NCBI RefSeq assembly: GCF_001941505.1 | Contig: NZ_CP009248.1 | Span: forward strand, 1,984,001-2,048,000 | Length of the DNA: 64,000 nucleotides | Source of the DNA: Corynebacterium sphenisci DSM 44792 | GTDB taxonomy: Bacteria; Actinomycetota; Actinomycetes; Mycobacteriales; Mycobacteriaceae | Reading direction: 5' to 3' | Shown here: positions 17,001 through 25,287 of the stretch, one piece after another | How positions within the stretch are numbered: the first letter of the stretch is position 1 | Layout: every line of letters starts with the position of its first letter | The notes under the pieces: model-generated | The model's database searches: none | What the model was told of the DNA's origin: nothing | The model's input: only the letters and a program-made list of their open reading frames with translations | Translations under genes and position numbers: made by a program

Positions 17001-17033
17001 GGGGGCGGGCCCCGCACCCCGGGGCCCGCCCCC
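17001..17033 (+). terminator. Hairpin terminator after SGNH hydrolase 2
   Basis: Thirteen-base perfect arms (17001-17013 and 17021-17033), 18 bases after the stop codon. Confidence 0.65.
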
Positions 17034-17074
17034 GCGGCGCATCCCCGATCGCCCGAGCCACCCCGGATTCCGCC

Positions 17075-18175
17075 ATGCCCCCGACGCCCGGCCGCCCGCC
17101 CCGCGCCCTCGCCGCCGCCGCGGCGGGCCTGCTCGCCCTCGGCGGCTGCGCCGGCGGCGGGCCCGATGCGGCGGCCACCGCCGATCCCGCCCCGGCGCGC
17201 GCCCTCACCATGGCCTTCGGCGGGGACGTGATGTTCGAGGCCCATCTCGCGCCCCTGGCCGAGGACCCGGATTCGCTGGCCGAACTCGCCGGCACCCTGG
17301 GCGCGGCGGATCTCTCCGTGGTGAACCTGGAGACCGCGGTCACCCGCGGCGGCGGGGCGCCGATCCCCGGCAAGCCCTTCACCTTCCGCACCGGCCCCGG
17401 CGCCCTGGACGCCCTCGCCGGCGCCGGGGTGGACGCGGTGAGCCTGGCCAACAACCACGCCGCCGACCACGGCGCCGCCGGCCTCGCGGAGACCCTGGCG
17501 ATCCGGGAGGACTCGCCGATCCCGATGGCCGGGATCGGCCGGGATGCCGCGGAGGCCTACGCCCCGGTCACCCTCACCGCCGGCGGGGCCCGGGTGGCGC
17601 TGCTCGCCGGCAACGACCTCCTCGAGGAGACCACGCAGCACCACACCGCCGGGGCGTCCACCCCGGGCATCGCGGCGACCCGCACCGCGGAGGGCCGGCG
17701 GCGCCTCGCCGAGGCGGTGACCGCGGCGAAGGGCACCCACGACCTGGTGGTGGTGATGATGCACGGCGGGGTCGAGGGCACGCACTGCCCCGGGGAGCAC
17801 CTCATCGACACCGTCGACGCGCTCGCCGCCGCCGGGGCGGACGCGGTGATCTCCGCGCACAACCACCGGGTCGCCGGCCGCGGCTGGGTGGGCGACACCT
17901 ACGTGCACTACGGGCTCGGCAACTTCGTCTACTACCTCAACCGCGGCGAGGCCGGGCACACCGGGGTGCTCACCCTGGACGTCGAGATCCCCGCCGGCGA
18001 CGCCCCCGCCGCCGAGCGGGACCGGCCCCGGGTCACCGGCGCGCGGTGGACCCCGATGCTGGTCGGCGGCGACGGGATCCCGCGGCCGGCGGACGCCGCC
18101 ACCACCGAAGACCTGGCCGCGCTCGCCGACTCCTACCGGGAGTGCACCCCGGCCGCGGCGGACCACGCCGGCTGA
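17075..18175 (+). CDS. CapA-family lipoprotein (PgsA/metallophosphatase-like)
   Basis: 366 residues. The N-terminus has a lipoprotein signal ending LLALGGC, making Cys25 the lipid-modified residue. Then come CapA-domain motifs: AFGGDVMFE, VVNLETAVT, SLANNHAADHG, MMHGGVEG, SAHNHRV and HYGLGNFVYY. The Asp, Asn and His residues in these match the metal-binding positions of calcineurin-like phosphoesterases. CapA proteins take part in poly-gamma-glutamate or other capsule polymer formation; in actinobacteria the role is unclear. No capB/capC partner is in this window, so a polymer-synthesis role is only a family-level guess. ATG at 17075 precedes the signal sequence directly. Confidence 0.87.
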   Translation: MPPTPGRPPRALAAAAAGLLALGGCAGGGPDAAATADPAPARALTMAFGGDVMFEAHLAPLAEDPDSLAELAGTLGAADLSVVNLETAVTRGGGAPIPGKPFTFRTGPGALDALAGAGVDAVSLANNHAADHGAAGLAETLAIREDSPIPMAGIGRDAAEAYAPVTLTAGGARVALLAGNDLLEETTQHHTAGASTPGIAATRTAEGRRRLAEAVTAAKGTHDLVVVMMHGGVEGTHCPGEHLIDTVDALAAAGADAVISAHNHRVAGRGWVGDTYVHYGLGNFVYYLNRGEAGHTGVLTLDVEIPAGDAPAAERDRPRVTGARWTPMLVGGDGIPRPADAATTEDLAALADSYRECTPAAADHAG

Positions 18176-18276
18176 GCCGGCCACGACCCGGCGCCGGCGG
18201 GGAACATCGGGGCCGCCCGGCGCGTCCCAGCGGCGACCCCGGCACCGGGCCGGGGCCGCCGACAGGAGATCCCGCG

Positions 18277-18894
18277 ATGCCCCTCCCCGCCCCGACCCCG
18301 CCGCACCGCATGCGCGGCGCCGCCGCGCTGCTCGCCGCCGGCCTGACCGCGCTGACCGCCGGGTGCGCGACCCCGCCCGCGGCGCCGGATCCGGTCGCGG
18401 ATACGGCGCAGATGACGCCGGATCCGGCGGCCGCGGCGATCGCCCCGGTGCCCGGGCAGCTCGCCGAGGAGCTCGACGCGGAGACCGCCACCGGGATCTA
18501 CAACCGGCTGCAGGCCGCGCTGCGCGAGGGCGACCCGGCCGCCGGGCTGCTCGCCGACCGGGCCTTCCTGGCGGCCACCGCCGCCCGCTTCGACGTGGCC
18601 GGCCCCGCGGAGCTCGCGCCCATCCTGGACACCGCCTCCCGGTCGGTGGGCGCCTATGAGCTGCACGATCCGCATCTCGCCGGGCTCCGGCCCACCGCCG
18701 GCGGGATGATTATGGACGCCGACTACACGCTGCTGGACAGCACCGACCCCACCGACCAGAGGCGCGGCGAATGCTCCCGCAGCTACCGGCTGGCCCGCCT
18801 CCCCCTCGGCGGGGGATCGGATGCCCCGGCCTGGAAGATCGTCGCCCTGGATCGCGACGGCTGCGAACCCGCCCGGTACCTGCTCGTCCCCTGA
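18277..18894 (+). CDS. Predicted lipoprotein, function unknown
   Basis: 205 residues. The signal peptide ends LTALTAGC (Cys30 lipidated). A Pro/Ala linker follows, then a domain at about 60-205 with GIYNRLQAALREGD near its start, a single tryptophan (AWKIVALDRDG), and two Cys (GECSRSY, DGCEPARY) that could be paired. I recognise no family. AGGAGAT precedes the ATG at 18277. It lies 18 bases before the protease gene, so the two are probably co-transcribed. Confidence 0.78.
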   Translation: MPLPAPTPPHRMRGAAALLAAGLTALTAGCATPPAAPDPVADTAQMTPDPAAAAIAPVPGQLAEELDAETATGIYNRLQAALREGDPAAGLLADRAFLAATAARFDVAGPAELAPILDTASRSVGAYELHDPHLAGLRPTAGGMIMDADYTLLDSTDPTDQRRGECSRSYRLARLPLGGGSDAPAWKIVALDRDGCEPARYLLVP

Positions 18895-18912
18895 CCCGCC
18901 GAAGGAGCCCCC

Positions 18913-19650
18913 ATGCGCCCGCGTACCCGCATCCGCCGCCTGATCCCCGCCCGCCTCCGCCGCCCGGCCGCGGCGGCCCTGGCCGCGGCCCTGCTCGCCC
19001 TGCCCGCCGGGCCGGCCGCCGCGGAGCCCCAGGTCGACCTGCGCGACTACGGCAGCATCGCCCCGGGCACCATGTTCTACAACCTGGATCGGGCCGATGG
19101 GCGCACCATCTGCACCTTCGGCTTCCAGGTGCTCTCCCACGCGGATCCCGGGCTGGACTTCGCCACCGCCGGGCACTGCGGCGACCCGGGCGACCGGATC
19201 GGGATCCTGCACGGGGATCGGAAAATCGAGGTCGGCCACGTCCGTTACGCCAACCCGGGCGACGCCGCCGCCCACGGCGATATCGGGGTGGTCCGGATCA
19301 CCGATCCGGCCATCCCCTATGAGCGCACCATCGCGGTGCTCAACGTCGCCCCGGACCCGGTGCCGGGGGATGCGGCGTGGCTGCGGGCGCACCGGCCCAC
19401 CGTGTGCAAGGTCGGGGTGAAGACGGGGCTGGGCTGCGGCCCCTGGCATCGCCGGAACGGTTCCTTCGACGACTACCGGATGCTCAGCATCAAGGGCGAT
19501 TCCGGTTCCCCGGTGTTCCTGGTCACGAACTCGGGGGCGGCGCTGCCGGTGGGCATCCTCACCGGCAGCCCGACCGACCTGGGTGAGGAATACATGCGTT
19601 TCACCCACCTCGAGGAGCTCGCCGAGGCGGGCTGGGAGGTCATCGCCTGA
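18913..19650 (+). CDS. Secreted trypsin-like serine protease (S1 family)
   Basis: 245 residues with a signal peptide cleaved near AAAEP (about 37-39). The catalytic triad is visible: His88 in TAGHC, Asp123 in AHGDIGVV and Ser197 in GDSGSPVF. Cys67-Cys89 and Cys165-Cys175 are likely disulfides, the first bracketing the catalytic His as in chymotrypsin-fold enzymes. The mature domain of about 205 residues is compact with no pro-domain of the streptogrisin type. GAAGGAG precedes the ATG. Likely substrates are extracellular proteins; specificity is unknown. Last gene of the exported-protein row. Confidence 0.88.
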   Translation: MRPRTRIRRLIPARLRRPAAAALAAALLALPAGPAAAEPQVDLRDYGSIAPGTMFYNLDRADGRTICTFGFQVLSHADPGLDFATAGHCGDPGDRIGILHGDRKIEVGHVRYANPGDAAAHGDIGVVRITDPAIPYERTIAVLNVAPDPVPGDAAWLRAHRPTVCKVGVKTGLGCGPWHRRNGSFDDYRMLSIKGDSGSPVFLVTNSGAALPVGILTGSPTDLGEEYMRFTHLEELAEAGWEVIA

Positions 19651-19669
19651 GACCGGGATGCAGGGAAAA

Positions 19670-19696
19670 CCCCCGACCCGGGGACCGGGTCGGGGG
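19670..19696 (-). terminator. Rho-independent terminator of ssrA
   Basis: Eleven-base arms CCCCCGACCCG (19670-19680) and its complement (19686-19696). On the minus strand the stem is followed by TTTTCCC, a U-run at the correct side, just past the tmRNA 3' end. It may also serve the protease gene on the other strand. Confidence 0.85.
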
Positions 19697-19702
19697 GAGC
19701 AG

Positions 19703-20078
19703 TGGAGCCGCCGGGAATTGAACCCGGGTCCTCCGCCATCTCGCCAGGGCTTCTCCGTGCGCAGTTCGCGCGGGGTCTCTGCTCGGCCCTCCGGCTCAGG
19801 CGAACATGTCCGGATGACGGGCCCAGCCGCAAGGAAGGTGTCCCAGCCCGGCCTTGCGGCCAACCGGGCTGGCGAGCCCCTCTTAGTCGATGCCAGGGTC
19901 CGGGACGGGGGCCATCCCGGTCTGACAGACACGCGGTCGCTGCTTAGGCAGCGAGGGCGTAGTCGCGCTGAGTGTTCTCGGCGCTTGATTGTTTGCTGCG
20001 ACGCTTGCGGTGGTCCTCAGCCTGCACCGGCACGCTTCCCCTGGCTCGCTGTACGGAGTCGAAACCAGAATCGGCCCC
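19703..20078 (-). ncRNA. ssrA: Transfer-messenger RNA (tmRNA)
   Basis: tmRNA frees stalled ribosomes with SmpB and tags the unfinished protein. On the minus strand the RNA starts GGGGCCGATTCTGG and ends CGGCTCCA; these form the tRNA-like acceptor stem, next to a T-arm with TTCAATT. The tag frame is at 19982-19944 (minus), coding AENTQRDYALAA then TAA, very close to other actinobacterial tags (xxxxQRDYALAA). CCA does not appear to be encoded. Ends are placed by base pairing, so could shift by a base or two. It lies 90 bases downstream of smpB on the same strand. Confidence 0.95.
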
Positions 20079-20168
20079 TTGTGCGCCGCCGGGCGGGTCA
20101 TGCGTTTACCCGGCGGATATCCCAGGATAGCGCGGGCCGGGCCCCGGGTCAACGGCGGTTGGCGCCGC

Positions 20169-20675
20169 TCAGCCCTTGATGCCCTTGATCCGCCGGCCCA
20201 GGTCCCGGGTGATCTCGCGCTCCTCGGTGCGGCGCTTGATGTCCTGGCGCTTGTCGTAGTCCTGCTTGCCGCGGGCCAGGGCCAGCTCCACCTTCAGCCG
20301 GCCGTTGACGAAGTACAGCGACAGCGGGATGAGGGTGTTGTTGCCGTCGCGGACCTTGCCCGCGATGGAGTCGATCTCCCGGCGGTGCAGCAGCAGCTTG
20401 CGGTTGCGCCGCGGGGCGTGGTTCGTCCAGGAGCCGTGCGAGTACTCCGGGATGTGCAGCCCGCGCAGCCACACCTCGCCCTCGTCGACGGTGGCGAAGG
20501 CGTCGACCAGGCTGGCCCGGCCCTCGCGCAGGCTCTTGATCTCGGTGCCCACGAGCACGATGCCGCACTCCCAGGTCTCCAGGATGTGGTAGTCGTGCCG
20601 GGCGCGCCGATTGGTCGCGATGACCGGGTTCGCCCCGGCCGCCCGGCCCTTCTTCGACTTCCGCTTCTTCGCCAT
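20169..20675 (-). CDS. smpB: SsrA-binding protein SmpB
   Basis: SmpB binds the tRNA-like part of tmRNA and carries it to stalled ribosomes. The 168 residues hold the full family pattern: [55 protein letters not shown] and a basic tail [13 protein letters not shown] that folds in the ribosome mRNA channel. The start could be the ATG at 20675 (MAKKRK, preferred, a common SmpB opening) or one four codons earlier. Next to ssrA, its partner RNA. In C. glutamicum smpB follows ftsX instead; here it sits about 17 kb away from that operon. Confidence 0.96.
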   Translation of the reverse strand: MAKKRKSKKGRAAGANPVIATNRRARHDYHILETWECGIVLVGTEIKSLREGRASLVDAFATVDEGEVWLRGLHIPEYSHGSWTNHAPRRNRKLLLHRREIDSIAGKVRDGNNTLIPLSLYFVNGRLKVELALARGKQDYDKRQDIKRRTEEREITRDLGRRIKGIKG

Positions 20676-20847
20676 AACCCGACCCATCCTAGCCCGCGGC
20701 CCGGCGCGGCGGCCATGGGCGGTCCGCCCCGGCCACGGGCCGTCGCGGGCGGGCGCGGGGTTTTTCCGCCGAAACCTCGCGCCCGGCGGTGAAACCCGTT
20801 ATTTTGGTGAACCCCGCGTACCTGTCCCCTATCGGCCGAGGATGACC

Positions 20848-22524
20848 ATGACCGACACCCCGACCACCACCGGCGCCGATCCGGGCGCCGCCACCCGCGG
20901 CGGAGCCGCCGACCGGCCGGGCGGCGTCCTCGCCGCCCTGGAGCGGATCGGCAACCGGCTGCCCAACCCCTTCTGGCTCTTCGTCATCCTGGCGCTGGCG
21001 GTGATCGCGTCCTCCTGGGCCGGCGCCACCGCCGGGATGAGCGCCACCGATCCCGCCAGCGGCGAGGAGATCCGGGTGGAGAGCCTGCTCACCGCCGAAT
21101 ACGCCTCCCGGATGATCACCGACGCGGTGGAGAACTTCACCTCCTTCGCCCCGCTGGGCCTGATCCTGGTGTGCATGCTCGGCGTCGCGGTCGCCGAGTA
21201 CTCCGGGTTCATCGGCGCGGCGATCCGCGCCGCGGTGGGCCGGATCCACGGCGGCTGGCAGCTCACCTTCGCCATCGCCCTGGCCGGGGTCACCGGCTCG
21301 GTGGCCTCCGACGCGGTGTACGTGATCCTGATCCCGCTGGGCGCGGCGGCGTTCCGCTCGGTGGGCCGCAACCCGGTGGTCGGCGCGATGGTCGCCTTCG
21401 CCGCCTCCTCCGCCGGGTTCAACTCCTCCCTGGTGCTCAACATCACCGATGTGCTGCTCGCCGGCATCTCCACCTCCGCGGCCGGGTTCGTCGACCCGGA
21501 CTACGTGGTCAGCCCGCTGTCGAACTACTTCTTCTCCATGGCCTCGGCGATCGTGCTGTCCATCATCATCACCGTGGTCACGGAGCTCTTCGTCACCGCC
21601 CACGCCGCGCGCACCATGCACGATGACGAGATCAACTACGAGGCCGCGGCCTTCACCAAACCCGGCAACGGCGAGGACGCCGCCGCGGGCGGGGGCGGGG
21701 CCCCGGAGGCCCCGCGGGCCGGCGGGGACTCCGCCTCCGCCGAGGAGCTCGCCGAGGAGCTGGCCCTGGACCCGGTGGAGCGCCGCGGCCTGGTCGCCGG
21801 GGCGCTGGCCGGGGCCGCGGTGCTCGCCGCCTGGTCGGCGGCGCTGTTCATCCCCGGCTCCCCGCTGCGCGGGGCCGGCGACGGGATCCTCAACTCCCCG
21901 CTGCTCACCGACATCGTGGTGCCGATCGCGATCCTCTTCGCCGCCGTGGGCATCGCCTACGGGATGCGGGTGGGCTCCATCCGCGGGTCGGCGGACGTGC
22001 CCGCCTTCATGGAGCGCGGCATGGGCACGCTGACCACCATGCTGGTGCTGTTCTTCGCGGTGGCCCAGTTCACCGCCTACTTCGACTGGTCGAACCTGGG
22101 CCGGTGGACCGCGATCCGCGGCGCCGAGCTGCTCACCCGCGCCGACCTGCCGCCCCTGGTGCTCTTCGCCGCCCTGGTGCTCATGGTCGCCGCGCTGAAC
22201 CTGTTCATCACCTCCGGGTCGGCGCAGTGGGCGCTGATGGCCCCGGTGGTGGTGCCGATGCTCATGTACGTCGGGATCGCCCCCGAGGTCACCCAGATGC
22301 TGTTCCGGATCGGCGATTCGCCGACGAACATCATCACCCCGATGTCGCCCTATTTCGCGCTGGCGCTGACCTTCCTGCAGAAGTACCGGCCGGCCTCCGG
22401 GGTGGGCACCCTGATGTCGCTGACCATCCCCTACTCGCTGGCGATGCTCATCGGCTGGTTCGCCTTCTTCGTCTGCTGGTACCTGCTCGGCATCGACCTC
22501 GGCCCCGGGGTGGCGGTGCGCTGA
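20848..22524 (+). CDS. AbgT-family transporter
   Basis: 558-residue inner membrane transporter with 10-12 hydrophobic helices. AbgT motifs are clear: LPNPFWLFVILALAVIASS at the start, VASDAVYVILIPLGAAAF, AASSAGFNSSLVLNITD (helix-hairpin region) and the C-terminal SPTNIITPMSPYF. Family members import p-aminobenzoyl-glutamate (a folate breakdown product) or export sulfonamides; which applies here cannot be told. The cytoplasmic loop around residues 265-310 is unusually Ala/Glu-rich. ATG at 20848 is preferred to one two codons earlier because of GAGG six bases before. Not obviously in an operon; converges with the DUF454 gene. Confidence 0.88.
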   Translation: MTDTPTTTGADPGAATRGGAADRPGGVLAALERIGNRLPNPFWLFVILALAVIASSWAGATAGMSATDPASGEEIRVESLLTAEYASRMITDAVENFTSFAPLGLILVCMLGVAVAEYSGFIGAAIRAAVGRIHGGWQLTFAIALAGVTGSVASDAVYVILIPLGAAAFRSVGRNPVVGAMVAFAASSAGFNSSLVLNITDVLLAGISTSAAGFVDPDYVVSPLSNYFFSMASAIVLSIIITVVTELFVTAHAARTMHDDEINYEAAAFTKPGNGEDAAAGGGGAPEAPRAGGDSASAEELAEELALDPVERRGLVAGALAGAAVLAAWSAALFIPGSPLRGAGDGILNSPLLTDIVVPIAILFAAVGIAYGMRVGSIRGSADVPAFMERGMGTLTTMLVLFFAVAQFTAYFDWSNLGRWTAIRGAELLTRADLPPLVLFAALVLMVAALNLFITSGSAQWALMAPVVVPMLMYVGIAPEVTQMLFRIGDSPTNIITPMSPYFALALTFLQKYRPASGVGTLMSLTIPYSLAMLIGWFAFFVCWYLLGIDLGPGVAVR

Positions 22525-22546
22525 GCCGCCTCCGCGGGCGCGCCGG

Positions 22547-23023
22547 TCAGCGCCGGCGCATGCTCAGCAGATGCCAGCTCACCGCGATGCCGATGACGGC
22601 GAGCACCACCCACACCACGGGCTTGGCCACGATCACCGAGGACAGGACGAGGCTCGCCCAGAGCAGCCCGATGGTGCGGGTCAGCTGGCCGCGGGTCATG
22701 GCGCCGTTGCGGTAGTCGCGGATGTAGGGCCCGAGCACCCGGTGCGCCAGCAGCGCGTCATGCAGCCGGGTCGAGGCCCGGGCGAAGCACACCGCGGCCA
22801 GCAGCAGGAAGGGCGTGGTGGGCAGCAGCGGCAGCACCACCCCGAGGGCGCCGATGCCCGCGCAGATGGTGCCGAGCACCAGCAGCAGCACCCGCAGCGG
22901 GCCGCGCACCGGCCGCGGGCCCGCCCGCCCGGCGGGCCCCTCCGGCGCCGCCGGCCCGGTCGGCGCCGGCACGGTCGGCACTGCGGCCCCGGCGGGCTCG
23001 GCGGGGATCTCGGGCTCGGCCAT
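22547..23023 (-). CDS. DUF454 (YbaN) family membrane protein
   Basis: 158 residues. A Pro/Ala-rich N-terminal 40 residues precedes the DUF454 domain: LGVVLPLLPTTPFLLLAAVCFARASTRLHDALL and GPYIRDYRNGAMTR are the family signature (PLLPTTPF, then YIRDYR). About three to four membrane helices. Function unknown in any organism I know of; in E. coli ybaN is a heme-related gene neighbour. Converges with the AbgT gene with 22 bases between stop codons. Confidence 0.85.
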   Translation of the reverse strand: MAEPEIPAEPAGAAVPTVPAPTGPAAPEGPAGRAGPRPVRGPLRVLLLVLGTICAGIGALGVVLPLLPTTPFLLLAAVCFARASTRLHDALLAHRVLGPYIRDYRNGAMTRGQLTRTIGLLWASLVLSSVIVAKPVVWVVLAVIGIAVSWHLLSMRRR

Positions 23024-23111
23024 GGGTCCACCTCCGTCTTAGTCGACCCTCACCTTAGCGCCGTGGCCGGATCGCCGGAACCCGCCGCGCCGCCCCGTTA
23101 CCCTGGTGCCC

Positions 23112-23867
23112 ATGGCCACCGAACATCTCCGGCTGCCCGGGGCCGCCGGCGAGCTCGCGGCGAGCATCGATCATCCGGCCGGGCCGGTGCGCGGCTGGGC
23201 GCTCATCGCGCACTGCTTCGCCTGCGGCCGCAAATCCCCCGCCGCCGCCCGGATCGCCCGCGGCCTGGCCGCGCACGGGATCGGCGCGGCGCGGATCGAC
23301 TTCACCGGGGTGGGCGACTCCCCCGGGGACCTCGCCGACAGCGGCCTCAACCGGGACATCGCGGATCTGCGCGCGGCGCATGCGGCCCTGGCCGCCGCCG
23401 GCCGCGCCCCGGGGCTGCTGGTCGGGCACAGCCTGGGCGGGGCCGCGGCGCTGGGCGCCGCGGTCGACCTGCCCGGGGTGCGGGCGGTGGCCACGGTGGC
23501 CGCCCCCTACCGGCCGGGCCCGGTGATCCACCGCTTCGCCGAGCTCTTCGGCGCCCCCGATGCGCGCGGGGTGCGCGAGATCACCCTGGCCGGGCGCACG
23601 GTGCGGCTCTCCGACTCCTTCATCGCCACCCTGGACGCCCATGATCCGGCGGCGACGCTGGCCGCGCTGGGGGTGCCGCTGCTGGTGCTGCACTCCCCCG
23701 ACGACGAGGTGATCGGCCTCGACCACGCCGAGGCGCTCTTCGCCGGGGCGGCCTGGCCGAAGGCGCTGGCCACCCTGGACGGGGCGGATCACCGGCTGGT
23801 GCACCGCGGTGCGGCGGCGCGGGCCGCGGATCTCATCGCCTGCTGGGCGGGACCCTACCTGGCGTGA
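23112..23867 (+). CDS. Alpha/beta hydrolase
   Basis: 251 residues. The nucleophile elbow is VGHSLGG, the acid is Asp in HSPDDEVIGLDHA and the His is in LDGADHRLVH, completing a hydrolase triad. ALIAHCFACGRKSPAAARIARGLA with FTGVGDS is the pattern of the OsmC-associated or YhhA-like hydrolases sometimes found fused to OsmC, but no OsmC domain is present here. Probably an esterase or lipase-like enzyme in the cytoplasm. ATG at 23112 (MATEHL) preferred over a GTG six bases earlier. It is 12 bases upstream of the carboxylesterase gene and likely co-transcribed. Confidence 0.86.
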   Translation: MATEHLRLPGAAGELAASIDHPAGPVRGWALIAHCFACGRKSPAAARIARGLAAHGIGAARIDFTGVGDSPGDLADSGLNRDIADLRAAHAALAAAGRAPGLLVGHSLGGAAALGAAVDLPGVRAVATVAAPYRPGPVIHRFAELFGAPDARGVREITLAGRTVRLSDSFIATLDAHDPAATLAALGVPLLVLHSPDDEVIGLDHAEALFAGAAWPKALATLDGADHRLVHRGAAARAADLIACWAGPYLA

Positions 23868-23879
23868 CAGTATCGGGGC

Positions 23880-25202
23880 ATGAAGGATCCCCATGGCCCG
23901 GTGGCCGAAGCCCCGGCGGGCCGGTTCCTAGGGCTCGCCGATGGCCCGGTGGAGCGCTTCCGCGGCATCCGCTACGCCCGCGCCGAGCGCTACGCCGCCC
24001 CCGCCCCGGTGGCCGACGCCACCCCGGCGACGACGGTGGACGCGCGTGCGGCGGGCCCGGCCTGCCCGCAGAACCCCTCGGCGGTGGCGGCACTGCTCGC
24101 CCCGCACGCGGCCGCCCCGGCCCAGGACGAGGACTGCCTGCGGCTGTCCGTGACCGCCCCGGCCGGCGCCGCCGGGGACGGCGGCGGCCGCCCGGTGCTG
24201 GTCTGGGTGCACGGCGGGGCCTACACCTCCGGGGCCGCCGACGCGGCGGCCAATGACCCGGCCCGGCTGGTCGCCGAGCAGGACGTGGTGGTGGTCACCG
24301 TGGGCTACCGGCTCGGCGTCTACGGCTTCCTCGGGGAGGCGAACCTGGCGCTGCTGGACATCGACCGGGCACTGGCGTGGACCGCGCGCAATATCGCCGG
24401 CTTCGGCGGGGACCCGGCGAACATCACCCTGGCCGGCCAGTCCGCGGGCGCGGACGCGGTGCTGGGCATCCTCGCCGCGGTCGGCGCCGGGGCGCTGCCG
24501 CTGCGGGTGGCCCGCGCGATCGTGCAGAGCGCCCCGGTGGGCTTCATCCGCGGCCGGTCGCCGATGCTCGCGGCGATGCGGGACGCCGCCGGCCCACCGC
24601 CGGCGGACGCCCCGACCGCGGAGATGCTCGCCGCGGCGCGGCGCGCCGAGGCCGCCGCGCGGGGGCTCGGCCCCCAGGCGGCGATGCCCTTCGGGCTCGC
24701 CTACGGCGCACCCCCGCTGCCGCCGGAGGAGGAGCTCGACGCCGCCTGGCGCGCGGTGGCCGGCCGGGTGGGGCTGCTCATCGGGCGCACCGCCCGGGAG
24801 CCGGCGCTGTTCATGGCGGATCACCCGGCGCTGCGCCGGGTGCGCCGGCTGCCCGGCGGGGGCCGGGTCTTCGACGCCCTGGTCTCCCGCTACGCCGAGC
24901 GCACCTACGGCCTGGACGGCTTTCTCGCCAACTGGGTCGCCGGGGGCGGCCGGGGGTACCGCTACCTGCTGGACTGGGGCGGGCCCGGCAATCCGCTGCG
25001 CGCGGCGCACACCTCGGACCTGCCGCTGCTCTTCGGCGACCGGGAATGCTGGCGCGGCAGCGCGCTGACCTCGGACGTGCCCTGGTCGCGGACGCATGCC
25101 GAGGGCGCCGAGCTGCGCCGGATCTGGGCGGATTTCGCGCGCACCGGCCGGATCCGGGAGCCGCAACGCGCAGCGGCCTTCCTGCAGCTCGGCACATTCT
25201 AG
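23880..25202 (+). CDS. Carboxylesterase type B
   Basis: 440 residues with the type-B esterase motifs: GGAYTSG oxyanion loop in LVWVHGGAYTSG, DEDCLRLSV, and the nucleophile in LAGQSAGADAVLGIL. The Glu of the triad should be in the middle region and the His near the HTSDLPLLF segment (the family has HxxDxxxvF), seen near residues 375-383. No signal peptide, so cytosolic. Slightly shorter than the usual 480-550 residues, with compressed loops. Substrates unknown. Probable two-gene unit with the preceding hydrolase. Confidence 0.87.
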   Translation: MKDPHGPVAEAPAGRFLGLADGPVERFRGIRYARAERYAAPAPVADATPATTVDARAAGPACPQNPSAVAALLAPHAAAPAQDEDCLRLSVTAPAGAAGDGGGRPVLVWVHGGAYTSGAADAAANDPARLVAEQDVVVVTVGYRLGVYGFLGEANLALLDIDRALAWTARNIAGFGGDPANITLAGQSAGADAVLGILAAVGAGALPLRVARAIVQSAPVGFIRGRSPMLAAMRDAAGPPPADAPTAEMLAAARRAEAAARGLGPQAAMPFGLAYGAPPLPPEEELDAAWRAVAGRVGLLIGRTAREPALFMADHPALRRVRRLPGGGRVFDALVSRYAERTYGLDGFLANWVAGGGRGYRYLLDWGGPGNPLRAAHTSDLPLLFGDRECWRGSALTSDVPWSRTHAEGAELRRIWADFARTGRIREPQRAAAFLQLGTF

Positions 25203-25287
25203 GCCTTATTGAAAACGCCTACGCATTTACGCAGGTAGACGGGGCATCGCTTTTCCATTAGCCTTGCGGGCAACCCAAGGAGGACGC
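25203..25287 (+). promoter_or_regulatory. AT-rich promoter region of the cation exporter with TACGCA direct repeat
   Basis: A sharply AT-richer patch before the CDF gene. TTGAAA at 25209-25214 is a possible -35. TACGCA is repeated at 25220-25225 and 25228-25233, and CTAC/GTAG flank the repeats. A metal sensor might bind here, but no site matches a consensus I can state. AAGGAGG at 25277-25283 is the ribosome site. Confidence 0.4.

Noticed and set aside
19702-19947. Short plus-strand frames across the tmRNA (for example beginning MEPPGIEPGSS)
   Set aside because: They are the complement of the tmRNA acceptor and T-arm, not genes.
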